From the NCBI RefSeq assembly GCF_041903755.1, contig NZ_JBBWVE010000028.1:1-64000 (forward strand): a stretch of DNA of 64,000 bases. Reading direction: 5' to 3'. The notes beneath the pieces were generated by a model. It was not told the DNA's origin, made no database searches, and was given only the letters and a program-made list of their open reading frames with translations. This document shows positions 44,301 to 51,551 of this stretch, piece after piece. This DNA comes from Thiocapsa roseilacustris (GTDB lineage: Bacteria; Pseudomonadota; Gammaproteobacteria; Chromatiales; Chromatiaceae). A program made the position numbers and the translations under genes. Each line of letters begins with the position of its first letter. Position 1 is the first letter of the stretch.

Positions 44301-44923
44301 CCAACCTGGTCGGCGGCACCCGCTACGAGCCCGAGGAAGAGAACCCCATGATCGGGTTCCGGGGGGCCGGACGCTACGTGGCACCGGACTTCAAGGCATG
44401 CTTCGAGCTCGAATGCGAGGCGCTCAAGCGCGTGCGCAACGACATGGGTCTGACCAATGTCGAGATCATGATCCCCTTCGTGCGGACGCTCAAACAGGCC
44501 AAGGCGGTCGTCGAGGCGCTCGCCGAGCAGGGCCTTGCGCGCGGCAAGAACGACTTGCGCCTCATCATGATGTGCGAGTTGCCCTCCAATGCCGTGCTGG
44601 CGGAGGAGTTCCTGGAGTATTTCGACGGCTTCTCGATCGGCTCCAACGACATGACCCAGCTCACGTTGGGACTGGATCGCGACTCCAGCCTGGTCGCCGA
44701 GAGCTTCGACGAGCGCGATCCGGCGGTGAAGAAGATGCTGTCGATGGCGATCGCCGCCTGCCGCGCCCAAGGCAAGTATGTCGGCATCTGCGGTCAGGGC
44801 CCGTCGGACCACAAGGATTTCGCCGACTGGCTCCTCAAGGAAGGGATCACCAGCATCTCGCTCAATCCGGATACCGTCATCGATACCTGGATCTATCTGG
44901 CGGAGCAGGCGAAGACGCTCTGA
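41339..44923 (+). CDS. ppsA: Phosphoenolpyruvate synthase containing an intein
   Basis: PpsA makes PEP from pyruvate and ATP for gluconeogenesis. The continuous frame encodes 1,194 residues, and removing a 402-residue intein leaves 792, the normal PpsA length. Extein features are the N-terminal ATP-grasp part (VVGGKNASLGEM, VRSSATAEDLPDASFAGQQE), the phosphohistidine loop GGRTC-HAAIIARELG split by the intein, and the PEP-binding barrel (MCELPSNAVLAEEFL, GSNDMTQLTLG, GICGQGPSDH). The start at 41339 has GGAGAA upstream. Activity requires protein splicing, because the intein sits one residue before the catalytic His. Hexanucleotide hairpins lie on both sides. Confidence 0.97.
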   Translation: MTDYVRWLSELGMDDVPVVGGKNASLGEMIQNLTDLGVQVPGGFATTADAYREFLAKDGLDERIQAVLDALDVDDVTALSQAGPRIRGWVMEQPFPAALEAAIDDAFARLTAEAGTAAVSWAVRSSATAEDLPDASFAGQQETFLNVEGLDNIKHRIKEVFASLFNDRAISYRVHQGFEHRNVALSAGIQRMVRSDLAASGVMFTLDTESGFRDAVFITSSYGLGEMVVQGAVNPDEFYVHKPTLAAGRPAILRRSVGDKAIRMVYDGTAGTKSPVRTEDVPDADRQRFSITDAEIEQLARQAVLIEQHYGRPMDIEWAKDGNDGKLYVVQARPETVQSRSGNVIERYVLREKGPVLTTGRSIGSRIGAGAAKIVSSIADMHRVEAGDVLITDMTDPDWEPVMKRAAAIVTNRGGRTCFSGDTLLLTNRGFMTFADLHARGHDGIRVPSLHRDTLKVEWKPVEAVIQKQAATIKVEISQTGRMQGNTLTLTPDHKMLNLAEAKLVDSEMQRILEDGDAVLLAQHLPQLSSSTDKERSLAYLLGGLMSDGHIHLTRTHGEVTFIKKPTELKQQFIARMNTALLENYGKGFSTSAKQVSQGFIRGAQVVGQANAYRCYSKAIAEDLSLEQEGIVTTLLQADVDLAASFLAGLIDGDGSFKHGRVNLYVSDTETLQAVAVACLRLGTVPQVTSNRHIHNVQIVEKLDLIGQYTQRVKCRDERRVGSRFFNTRQLFSADVNSDVNNRVRKGYLIAERAIAESLPRLDSAQAARLQTLLDSDVRQSRVRLVETRGEEAVYNITVADHHNYIVFTERYSPVLVNNCHAAIIARELGVPAVVGCNNATDVVQDGQLVTVSCAEGDTGLIYDGKLAFDYKTVELSAMPEIPVKIMMNVGNPDRAFAFAATPNAGIGLARLEFIINNMIGIHPKALLEFDQLPADLKAKIAPRIAAYKSPREFYIAKLAEGISTLAAAFAPNTVIVRMSDFKSNEYANLVGGTRYEPEEENPMIGFRGAGRYVAPDFKACFELECEALKRVRNDMGLTNVEIMIPFVRTLKQAKAVVEALAEQGLARGKNDLRLIMMCELPSNAVLAEEFLEYFDGFSIGSNDMTQLTLGLDRDSSLVAESFDERDPAVKKMLSMAIAACRAQGKYVGICGQGPSDHKDFADWLLKEGITSISLNPDTVIDTWIYLAEQAKTL
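42590..43795 (+). other. PpsA intein with LAGLIDADG homing endonuclease
   Basis: The 402-residue insertion begins with Cys (CFSGDTLLLTNRGFMTFADL) and ends VLVNN before Cys+1 of the C-extein. Splicing block B is NTLTLTPDHKMLNL (T-x-x-H), and block F/G is VYNITVADHHNYIVF to SPVLVNN. The penultimate residue is Asn rather than the common His. Two LAGLIDADG-type motifs, LAYLLGGLMSDGHI and FLAGLIDGDGSF, lie between, so a homing endonuclease domain is present and looks intact. Boundaries are set by the uninterrupted PpsA loop GGRTCHAAI. Confidence 0.93.
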
Positions 44924-44943
44924 GGCTGAACCGCCGCAGAATT

Positions 44944-45003
44944 TTGTCGTTGTCGTTGTCGTTGTCGGCCGGAATCCGATTACGACAACGACAACGACAA
45001 CGA
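44944..45003. repeat. GTTGTC/GACAAC hairpin downstream of ppsA
   Basis: Four TTGTCG units (44944-44967) face CGACAACGACAAC units (44983-45003) across 15 bp. It starts 21 nt after the ppsA stop and could act as a terminator or 3' stabiliser. The truncated ppsA copy at 49962 lacks it. Confidence 0.8.
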
Positions 45004-45183
45004 GTAGAGCCTTCGACCACGTTTCCTGGTTCCGGCTCTGCCGGTAGATCCTTTTCCTGAAATCACTTTCGTCGCGTCAAGGTGAACTCGTGCAGCGCAG
45101 TTCCCCCCCGTCGGGGCAGGACCCTCCAAGCTTGAATCGCCGGCACATGCGTGCAACGCGGAGCCTTGTGACTGGAAAGCGAT

Positions 45184-46476
45184 ATGAGTGAAGCTGCCGC
45201 ATACTGGTTCTCCCCCGCTCCATGTGAAGTCACGTCGTCACGTCTCTCTCTCGATTTCAATCTGCGCGCGGCCGACCTGTTCTTTCGTGAACTCGTGGTG
45301 CCCGGACTCGGGCGCATCTGGTTCGTGCGGCAGCTCTCCTGGCCTTTGGCCGCGCTAGCGCTCCATGAAGAGCTTGCGAGCCACGGCTCGAACGTACCGA
45401 AGCCCACCGTCATCTGCCACGGCATCGAAGCGCTGGCGTGCAAGCTGGAGTATCGAAAGGATCCAGACGACCGAGAGGAACGCTCGCGCCGTATCCTCGG
45501 GCGAAGAGCGTTTGGCCGCGATACCGAGAGTTCCGTATGGTCCTTCCAGCGGCTGAGCCAAGCGAAGAACTACGTCCGCAACACGCACCGCCAAGCCGCG
45601 ACGCGTGCGATCCGTGTCGACGGTGGGCTTGGTTTCGCGAGGGGCTCGCGCTTCGATCCGTTCGAGCTGGAGCCGGTCGGGCGCGCGCTGGCCAGCGCAT
45701 TCCTTGACCAACCCGTCGGGAAAGGCGGCACCAGCCTTCGCAGATGGCTGCTCGGGTGGCTCGAAGGCAACCGCGAGATCTCGGGCTGGCCCAAGACCCT
45801 CCTGCAAGCGCTGTCGCCCGAACACCCCACCGACGACGAGCGCGCCCTGGTACGTTCACGGCTGCTCGGAACCTCGACGTCTGCGAGCGAGAAGCAGCAG
45901 CGGCTGGCCCGCGCGATTGGACGCGCAGGAGACCTTCCGAGCATCGAGGATGGCGTCGTCGCTCGTCTCCGCGAGGCCGGTCATCGCGAGCAGGCCAACG
46001 AAGTCGTCGCAGCGCGTGCGTTCGGCGCAGTGCTCGACCGGGCGCGTGACGCGGTTGCGAGCCTGACCCGCGCGGTCGAGCCCGGGCGTGGCGGTGTGAA
46101 GCTCACGACTCTGGCCAGTGATTCGGCGCTCAAGAAGTCGACCAAGGACCTCCGGACCGCCTCGAAGAACTACGTCGAGAAGGCGAACACAGCGGGCGTC
46201 AAGGAGGCAACGAGCCGGTCGTTCGCAGACACAGTCGCTGCGGGCGACGACGTGGAAGGTATCCGAATCCTCGCCCGACGTTCTGGGGAGGTGCTCGGGC
46301 TCGCCGACGGCTCCGTCACCCGCGGCCCGCTGTTCCGCGTCGTCGACGGCACCGATGAAGCGAGCGACCTCGAAGACGGCGCGGCGAGCATCGAGCCAGA
46401 TCGGACAGGGCGAACGTTCCGCATCGCGAACCTCCACTCGCTCCTGCGCGACGTCGACCAGCGAGGTGCGCGATGA
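45184..46476 (+). CDS. Hypothetical protein, first gene of the PLD-helicase module
   Basis: This 430-residue protein has no recognised family. It begins MSEAAAYWFSPAPCEVTSSR, has a mixed N-terminal half with LPGLG-like turns (VVPGLGRIWFVRQLSWPLAA), and a charged helical C-terminal half. No signal peptide, membrane helix or clear nuclease motif is visible. Its stop overlaps the start of the PLD-like gene (ATGA), so the two are translationally coupled and probably work together. GC content and codon use look similar to the host. Context suggests a defence or DNA-processing role, but no function is assigned. Confidence 0.65.
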   Translation: MSEAAAYWFSPAPCEVTSSRLSLDFNLRAADLFFRELVVPGLGRIWFVRQLSWPLAALALHEELASHGSNVPKPTVICHGIEALACKLEYRKDPDDREERSRRILGRRAFGRDTESSVWSFQRLSQAKNYVRNTHRQAATRAIRVDGGLGFARGSRFDPFELEPVGRALASAFLDQPVGKGGTSLRRWLLGWLEGNREISGWPKTLLQALSPEHPTDDERALVRSRLLGTSTSASEKQQRLARAIGRAGDLPSIEDGVVARLREAGHREQANEVVAARAFGAVLDRARDAVASLTRAVEPGRGGVKLTTLASDSALKKSTKDLRTASKNYVEKANTAGVKEATSRSFADTVAAGDDVEGIRILARRSGEVLGLADGSVTRGPLFRVVDGTDEASDLEDGAASIEPDRTGRTFRIANLHSLLRDVDQRGAR

Positions 46477-48059
46477 GCGCCGAGACGCTGCTCGACATCT
46501 TCGTGCCGCCCGAGGGCATGGTCGGGTACAGCGCCGCTCTCGTCGCCATGACCGGCGCAGATGACTTCCTCGAGGATGCCGTGCAGCGATTCACCGGGCT
46601 GCGGCCACGGCAACGCGCGGCGCTGGGCGACGTGCTCGTGTACCTGATGCTGGACGGGCATGCGTCGTCGTCGCGGCAGGGAGTCTTTCCGCCTGGGCGC
46701 ATCCCTGGTCTCCACGAGTTTCAGCCGCGCGCGGTCGCACCTGGTTCGCTGCTGCACGCAAAGGTCGCGCTGCTGGCGTTCGCACCGAGCCGGGAGGGCG
46801 CACCCGTCCATCTTCGGCTCGCCGTGCTCACGGCCAACTACACGTACACATCGGCGCGGCAGCAGCTCGAGCTCGTGTGGGTCGTCGATCTCCCGCTCGT
46901 CGGCAGCGCCCGTGTCGAGGACCGCGCCGACGTCGCAGCGGCGGCTGCGTTCGTCGAGACACTCCTCGCGCGGCGCTTCCATCGCGATGAGCAGCCGCTC
47001 CCGGTGAAGGAGCACAAGCTGACCGCACGGCTCGACGTGCTCCTCGCGGCGGCATCTTCGCTTGATCCTGCGAACCGCAAACCGCGCTTCATCCACGCGG
47101 GCTATCTCCGCGATGGCCACGTGAGCAACGGCTGGCTCTACCTCGGGTCCGGCAACCTCTCGCGCCGCGGCATCCTCACGCACGGCCGGATGGCCGATGG
47201 GAACGTGGAGACTGGCGTGGTCTTCGCGGTCGACGAACGGCTCGATGGTGAGGCGATCGAGCGCTGGCTGTTCTGGTCGGACGAAGCCGAGACCGTTGGC
47301 GACGAGGAGTGGGCCATCGGCCAGGTGGGCGACGCGCCGGACACGCAGCCCATCATGGAAGCACCGCCGATCCTCTCGGCGACGATCGAGACTTCGCCGT
47401 CCCAACATCTGCGCTTGCTCTGGCGCGATGACGTCTCGACCGAGTTGCGCGTGAGCATCTCCTGGACGGGCCGCGACTGGTTCGACGTGAAGAGAGGGGA
47501 CGGCGTCCCGCTGCAGAACGACGAGAGTCCAACCGCGCTCAACGTCGCTGGCGAAAGCGCCCACAGGTGGGTCGTACCCATCGTGGACGCCGCCGGGCGC
47601 GTTGGGTGGCAACCGCCACGCTTCGACACCTACGCTGATGCGCTTGCGGCCCTCCTCGATTTCCCAATTCGTCCTGCCGAGGCTACGGACGACGATGACA
47701 GTGACGAAGAGGATGGTCGCGACAAGAGCCGCGAGAAGCGGCCTGGAGAAAGGAAGGGCGAGAGAAGCGAGCTGGAAAAAACCTATGCGCTGGACGCGGC
47801 CGCCGAACTCATCGAGAAGGTCGCGGCGCTTCAAGGGGCGCTGCCGGAGTCGATGCTGGACGACTGGCTCGGCCATCTCGATCGGATGTTCCATGCATCC
47901 TTTCCTCAAGCACTCATTGAGACCTGGCGGACGCATCGTCTCAATATATTCCTGCACCTTAAGGCAGAGGAACTGCGACCACCAAATCTGAATGAACAGC
48001 AGAAAGCCAGGTACTCCGAGGTGCTCGATGGCGCGGCGCGAGCATGGGGTCTCCGATGA
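46473..48059 (+). CDS. Phospholipase D-like protein
   Basis: This 528-residue protein has two half-sites resembling PLD-superfamily motifs. The first is LLHAKVALLAF (H-x-K) followed by LRLAVLTANYTYTSARQQLE. The second is FIHAGYLRDGHVSNGWLYLG followed by SGNLSRRGIL and GNVETGVVF. The G-S/T-x-N element in each half is clear. The second half lacks a canonical H-x-K, so the active site may be asymmetric. PLD-like nucleases accompany helicases in several defence systems. The last 130 residues include a very acidic stretch (EATDDDDSDEEDGRDK). It overlaps both neighbours by 4 nt. Confidence 0.7.
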   Translation: MSAETLLDIFVPPEGMVGYSAALVAMTGADDFLEDAVQRFTGLRPRQRAALGDVLVYLMLDGHASSSRQGVFPPGRIPGLHEFQPRAVAPGSLLHAKVALLAFAPSREGAPVHLRLAVLTANYTYTSARQQLELVWVVDLPLVGSARVEDRADVAAAAAFVETLLARRFHRDEQPLPVKEHKLTARLDVLLAAASSLDPANRKPRFIHAGYLRDGHVSNGWLYLGSGNLSRRGILTHGRMADGNVETGVVFAVDERLDGEAIERWLFWSDEAETVGDEEWAIGQVGDAPDTQPIMEAPPILSATIETSPSQHLRLLWRDDVSTELRVSISWTGRDWFDVKRGDGVPLQNDESPTALNVAGESAHRWVVPIVDAAGRVGWQPPRFDTYADALAALLDFPIRPAEATDDDDSDEEDGRDKSREKRPGERKGERSELEKTYALDAAAELIEKVAALQGALPESMLDDWLGHLDRMFHASFPQALIETWRTHRLNIFLHLKAEELRPPNLNEQQKARYSEVLDGAARAWGLR

Positions 48060-48811
48060 GCTTCTCGTGGACGCGCGCGGCTACCGCGCTTCAGAAGCTT
48101 GTCGCAGAGGACGCGGCGAAGCCGCGTGAAGAGCAGGATCTCGACGACGGTCAGCGGGCCTCGCTTGCATGGATGGCCAAGCGGCTGGCGCAGAGCGGTC
48201 TCGTACTCGCCGACGAGGTCGGCACCGGCAAGACGCGCATCGCGTGCGCGGTGGTTCACGCAGTGCTCGACGCGGGCGGTCGCGCGGCGGTTGTCGTGCC
48301 CCACGGACTCATGCACCAGTGGCTCGCGGAGTCGCGGAAGTTGCGAACCAGCGCGCCGCCTCCGAAGGAACTGACGACGTTCACCGGGTTTCTCCGTGAG
48401 GCGTCCGCCACTGATGCCTCGCCGTGGGTTCTCATCGCGCAGAGCCAAGTCGGGCGTGAGGGGCTCAACCTGCACGAGTCCTGTCGCGTCGTGGTTCAGT
48501 TCCACGCCGAATGGAACCCTGCCGTTCTTGAGCAGCAGATCGGCCGCGTTGACCGCAAGGGCAGCCTCTGGGAGCGGCTCGCGAGGAAGTGGATTGAGGA
48601 TGGAAAACAAGGAGAGCCGCCGTTTGTTGAGGTGCGTCAACTTGTCTTGGAAGGTACCTACGACGCCTTTCAGTGGGACCGCGTCAAGAGCCGGCAGCAC
48701 GTCTTCGACGCCAGCCTCTTCGGCTCGTTGCTACCCGCCAACGCATGGGATCGCGTCCCAAAGGATCGCCTCAAGGAACTCAATGCCTGCGCTCCGAGAT
48801 TCAATCCTTGA
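48056..48811 (+). CDS. SNF2-type helicase with the central motifs deleted
   Basis: This 251-residue protein begins like a full SNF2/SF2 helicase, with LVLADEVGTGKTRIACAVVH (motif I) and AAVVVPHGLMHQWLAES (motif Ia). It then passes within 45 residues to the C-terminal lobe: VGREGLNLHESCRVVVQFHA (motif V) and WNPAVLEQQIGRVDRKGS (motif VI). The DEAH box, motif III and motif IV, usually several hundred residues, are absent although the frame is kept. It is probably an internally deleted, ATPase-dead gene, or less likely a compact regulator. The start at 48056 overlaps the PLD-like gene (ATGA). Confidence 0.75.
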   Translation: MSFSWTRAATALQKLVAEDAAKPREEQDLDDGQRASLAWMAKRLAQSGLVLADEVGTGKTRIACAVVHAVLDAGGRAAVVVPHGLMHQWLAESRKLRTSAPPPKELTTFTGFLREASATDASPWVLIAQSQVGREGLNLHESCRVVVQFHAEWNPAVLEQQIGRVDRKGSLWERLARKWIEDGKQGEPPFVEVRQLVLEGTYDAFQWDRVKSRQHVFDASLFGSLLPANAWDRVPKDRLKELNACAPRFNP

Positions 48812-48913
48812 GGCGCAACGATTTTTACCGATGATCCATCGTCATGCTGTTCGCGCTGCTGTGCCAAGGCAGAGGCAGGCAAAAATGGGCGTAAATGGGT
48901 GTAGTATTGGTTC

Positions 48914-49963
48914 ATGCCGAAAGCCGACACCCTCCAGATCACCCCCGAGATCCTGAATCTCATCGCCCGGATCGACGAGTTCAAGGGCGCCTGGCGTGCC
49001 TTGGGTACGCTCGCGCCTGACCGTCTGTCGGCCTTGCGGCGGGTGGCCACCATCGAGAGCATCGGTTCCTCGACCCGCATCGAGGGCAGCAAGCTATCTG
49101 ATCGGGAAGTGGAAGGGCTGCTCTCGAATCTGGAAATCCAGTCATTCGCGACCCGTGACGAGCAGGAAGTCGCCGGTTACGCCGAGTTGATGGATCTGGT
49201 CTTTTCATCGTGGCAGGACATCCCGTTCACCGAGAACCACATCAAGCAGTTGCACCAGATCCTGCTGCGCCACAGCGAGAAGGACGCTCGGCATCGCGGC
49301 CACTACAAGACCCATCCCAACAGCGTCGCCGCCTTCGATGACACCGGGGCGCAACTCGGCATCGTGTTCCAGACCGCATCGCCCTTCGACACGCCGCGCC
49401 TGATGACCGAACTGGTAGCCTGGGTGCACCTAGCGCGCGAAACGGCGCGACTGCATCCGCTGCTGATCATCGCCATTTGCATCGTCGTGTTTCTGGAGAT
49501 TCATCCCTTTCAGGACGGCAACGGCCGGCTCTCCCGTGTGCTGACCGCGCTGCTGCTCCTGCAAGCCGGCTATGCCTACGTGCCGTACAGCTCCCTGGAA
49601 AGCGTGATCGAGCAGAACAAGGACGCCTACTACCTGGCGCTGCGCCAGAACCAGGGCACGATCCGCACGGAGTCGCCGAACTGGCAGCCCTGGCTGGAGT
49701 TTTTCCTGCGCTCGCTCACCGAGCAGGTACGGCGACTGGAGAAAAAGGTCGAGCGCGAACGGATCGTGCTGGCAACCATGCCTGAATTGCAGCTCGTGAT
49801 TGTCGAGTTCGCCCGCGAGCATGGTCGGGTCACGATGGGAGAGGCTATCGCGCTGACCAGAGCCAGTCGCAATACGCTCAAGCAGCACTTCCGCGCCTTG
49901 GTCGAACGCGGCACACTGAATCAGCACGGCAGTGGTCGTGGGGTTTGGTACGAGCTGCGCTGA
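48914..49963 (+). CDS. Fic domain protein
   Basis: This 349-residue Fic protein transfers AMP (or another NMP) to target hydroxyls. The active-site motif is IHPFQDGNGRLSRVLTALLL near residue 197, preceded by IAICIVVFLE. The inhibitory helix motif appears N-terminally in TIESIGSSTRIEGSKLSD (S/T-x-x-x-E/G-N class, here SSTRIEGS), so it is probably a self-inhibited class II or III Fic. The C-terminus ends in a winged-helix-like domain (ITLTR-type ALTRASRNTLKQHFRALVER). The start ATG is 8 nt after TAGTATTGGTTC. Its TGA at 49961 abuts the ppsA fragment exactly. Confidence 0.92.
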   Translation: MPKADTLQITPEILNLIARIDEFKGAWRALGTLAPDRLSALRRVATIESIGSSTRIEGSKLSDREVEGLLSNLEIQSFATRDEQEVAGYAELMDLVFSSWQDIPFTENHIKQLHQILLRHSEKDARHRGHYKTHPNSVAAFDDTGAQLGIVFQTASPFDTPRLMTELVAWVHLARETARLHPLLIIAICIVVFLEIHPFQDGNGRLSRVLTALLLLQAGYAYVPYSSLESVIEQNKDAYYLALRQNQGTIRTESPNWQPWLEFFLRSLTEQVRRLEKKVERERIVLATMPELQLVIVEFAREHGRVTMGEAIALTRASRNTLKQHFRALVERGTLNQHGSGRGVWYELR

Positions 49964-50512
49964 ACTCTCGGCCATGCCCGAGATCCCGGTGAAGATCATG
50001 ATGAACGTCGGCAACCCGGACCGCGCCTTCGCCTTCGCGGCCACGCCGAACGCCGGTATCGGTCTGGCGCGTCTGGAGTTCATCATCAACAACATGATCG
50101 GGATCCACCCCAAAGCGCTGCCCGAATTCGACCAGCTCCCGGCGGACCTCAAGGCCAGGATCGCACCGCGCATCGCCGCCTATGCCAGCCCGCGCGAGTT
50201 CTATATCGCCAAGCTCGCCGAAGGCATCTCAACCCTGGCCGCAGCCTTCGCGCCCAACACCGTCATCGTGCGCATGTCGGACTTCAAATCCAACGAATAC
50301 GCCAACCTGGTCGGCGGGACGCGCTACGAGCCCGAGGAAGAGAATCCGATGATCGGGTTCCGGGGCGCCGGTCGCTATGTCGCACCGAATTTCCAGGAAT
50401 GCTTCGATTCGCCGACTGGCTGCTCAAGGAAGGGATCACCAGCATCTCGCTCAATCCGGATACCGTCATCGACACCTGGATCTATCTGGCGGAGCAGGCG
50501 AAGACGCTCTGA
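49962..50512 (+). pseudogene. Truncated second copy of ppsA 3' region
   Basis: Homology to ppsA starts abruptly at GAACTCTCGGCCATGCCCGA (equal to 43961) and runs about 445 bp to TGCTTCGA. It then skips about 411 bp to the ppsA end (TTCGCCGACTGG to the stop at 50510-50512). The join shifts the frame. By eye there are about 26 mismatches over the first 445 bp, mostly at third codon positions, with a few amino-acid changes (for example KALLEF to KALPEF). It begins downstream of the intein site, so whether this copy had an intein is unknown. Confidence 0.9.
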
Positions 50513-50779
50513 GTCTGAACCACGTCCCCGTGGGCGCATGCGGGTACCGAGGTCGATAGGGCCTCGGTCGATTCTGGCGTTGTCGAGGGGACGCGGTTCA
50601 GGAAATTGGTTCGGATGAACGATCGCCTCATCCGGCATACAGCGTCGGCGTCCCGAGAGAATTCCGCAGTGGTCGGCTAGACAAGCGCAGCGCAGTCCAC
50701 CAAGCGCCGGCGCAGGGTTCGGTGGACTTCGCTCTCGCTCGTCCCGACCGGTCGGCGGGCGCACGATGAGGAAGGCCGG

Positions 50780-51547
50780 TCACCTGCGAACGCGCACCTC
50801 GACCTTGATCAGCGGATGGGCCAGGCTGTCGCGCACCACGGCGCGATTCCAGGGCACCAAGGCCGTCTGCATCTCCTCGCGAAATCGCGCGCACGCGGAG
50901 CTGTCCAAATCCACGGTGATGAGACAGCGATAGCCGCGAATCCCGAATCCATCGTCCGAACGCACCGTCAGGTCGCAGTCTGCTGGCGGAATGAGCCCTT
51001 CTCGCCGACAATCGCCCAACACCTGCCCGACACAGGCCATCATCGCCTCGATGCTTGGATCGGCGGCATGTCGAGAACCGGTCCAGCCAAGCCGGCTCGC
51101 ACGTATTGCCTGGTCGGGCGCCGCGAGAAGCTGCTGCCGCCGTTGCGCGATCCAATCCCCCGCCACAAGCTGCAAGGCCACCGAGGCGACGGACTCCGAC
51201 GCGAAGCGCTGCCCGGCCAGCGCGACGACGGGGCGCGGAACAAAGGTGCCATGGAGACGCATGGCCCGATCCATCCGCGGCCGCCCTGCCGCCTGATCGG
51301 CAAGCGCATACCAGCGCCGCGCCTCGGCCATGGCGTGTGTATCACGCACCGCCACCTCGCCGCGCGCGTCGAGCACCCAACCGTCGGGCCAGAGCGCGAC
51401 CTGATAGGCCGGTAAAGCCGCGATGACGCAGGCGGCCTTATCGGACGCGGTGCCAGCGCTTACGGCCGAGACCGACCGCTTGAACTGCAAGCGCGACAGG
51501 GACGCCAATAGTCTCGACGGACCGGCCGCGAAGGATCGTCTCGGCAC
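50780..51547 (-). CDS. Hypothetical protein downstream of pckG
   Basis: This protein of about 255 residues has no recognised family. It reads well as coding: AALPAYQVALWPDGWVLDAR, VRDTHAMAEARRWYALADQA, ESVASVALQLVAGDWIAQRR, and a C-terminal PLIKVEVRVR. The GTG at 51547 (VPRRSFAAG) is the first plausible start after the pckG stop at 51552; the frame is open further upstream within pckG. It may be co-transcribed with pckG. A beta-rich domain with two Cys near residue 200 is visible, but no function is proposed. Confidence 0.5.
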   Translation of the reverse strand: MPRRSFAAGPSRLLASLSRLQFKRSVSAVSAGTASDKAACVIAALPAYQVALWPDGWVLDARGEVAVRDTHAMAEARRWYALADQAAGRPRMDRAMRLHGTFVPRPVVALAGQRFASESVASVALQLVAGDWIAQRRQQLLAAPDQAIRASRLGWTGSRHAADPSIEAMMACVGQVLGDCRREGLIPPADCDLTVRSDDGFGIRGYRCLITVDLDSSACARFREEMQTALVPWNRAVVRDSLAHPLIKVEVRVRR

Positions 51548-51551
51548 CAGA

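Larger units (their letters stand above)
45061..50512. mobile_element. Accessory island flanked by intact ppsA and a ppsA fragment
   Basis: The segment from just after the ppsA hairpin to the end of the truncated ppsA copy carries four genes not expected in this metabolic neighbourhood: an unknown protein, a PLD-like protein, a reduced helicase and a Fic protein. No integrase, transposase or tRNA attachment site was found. The two partial ppsA sequences act as flanking direct repeats, so homologous recombination is the simplest route of entry. Boundaries are inferred. Confidence 0.6.

Noticed and set aside
41174..44812. A 1,212-codon open frame on the minus strand opposite ppsA
   Set aside because: High GC makes long antisense frames common. 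It has no recognisable domain and runs through the intein and both exteins, while the plus strand is clearly PpsA.
45184..48811. Calling the trio DISARM or a Dpd system
   Set aside because: A PLD and an SNF2-like helicase alone are not diagnostic. The DUF1998 protein, methylase or deazaguanine genes needed for those names are absent.
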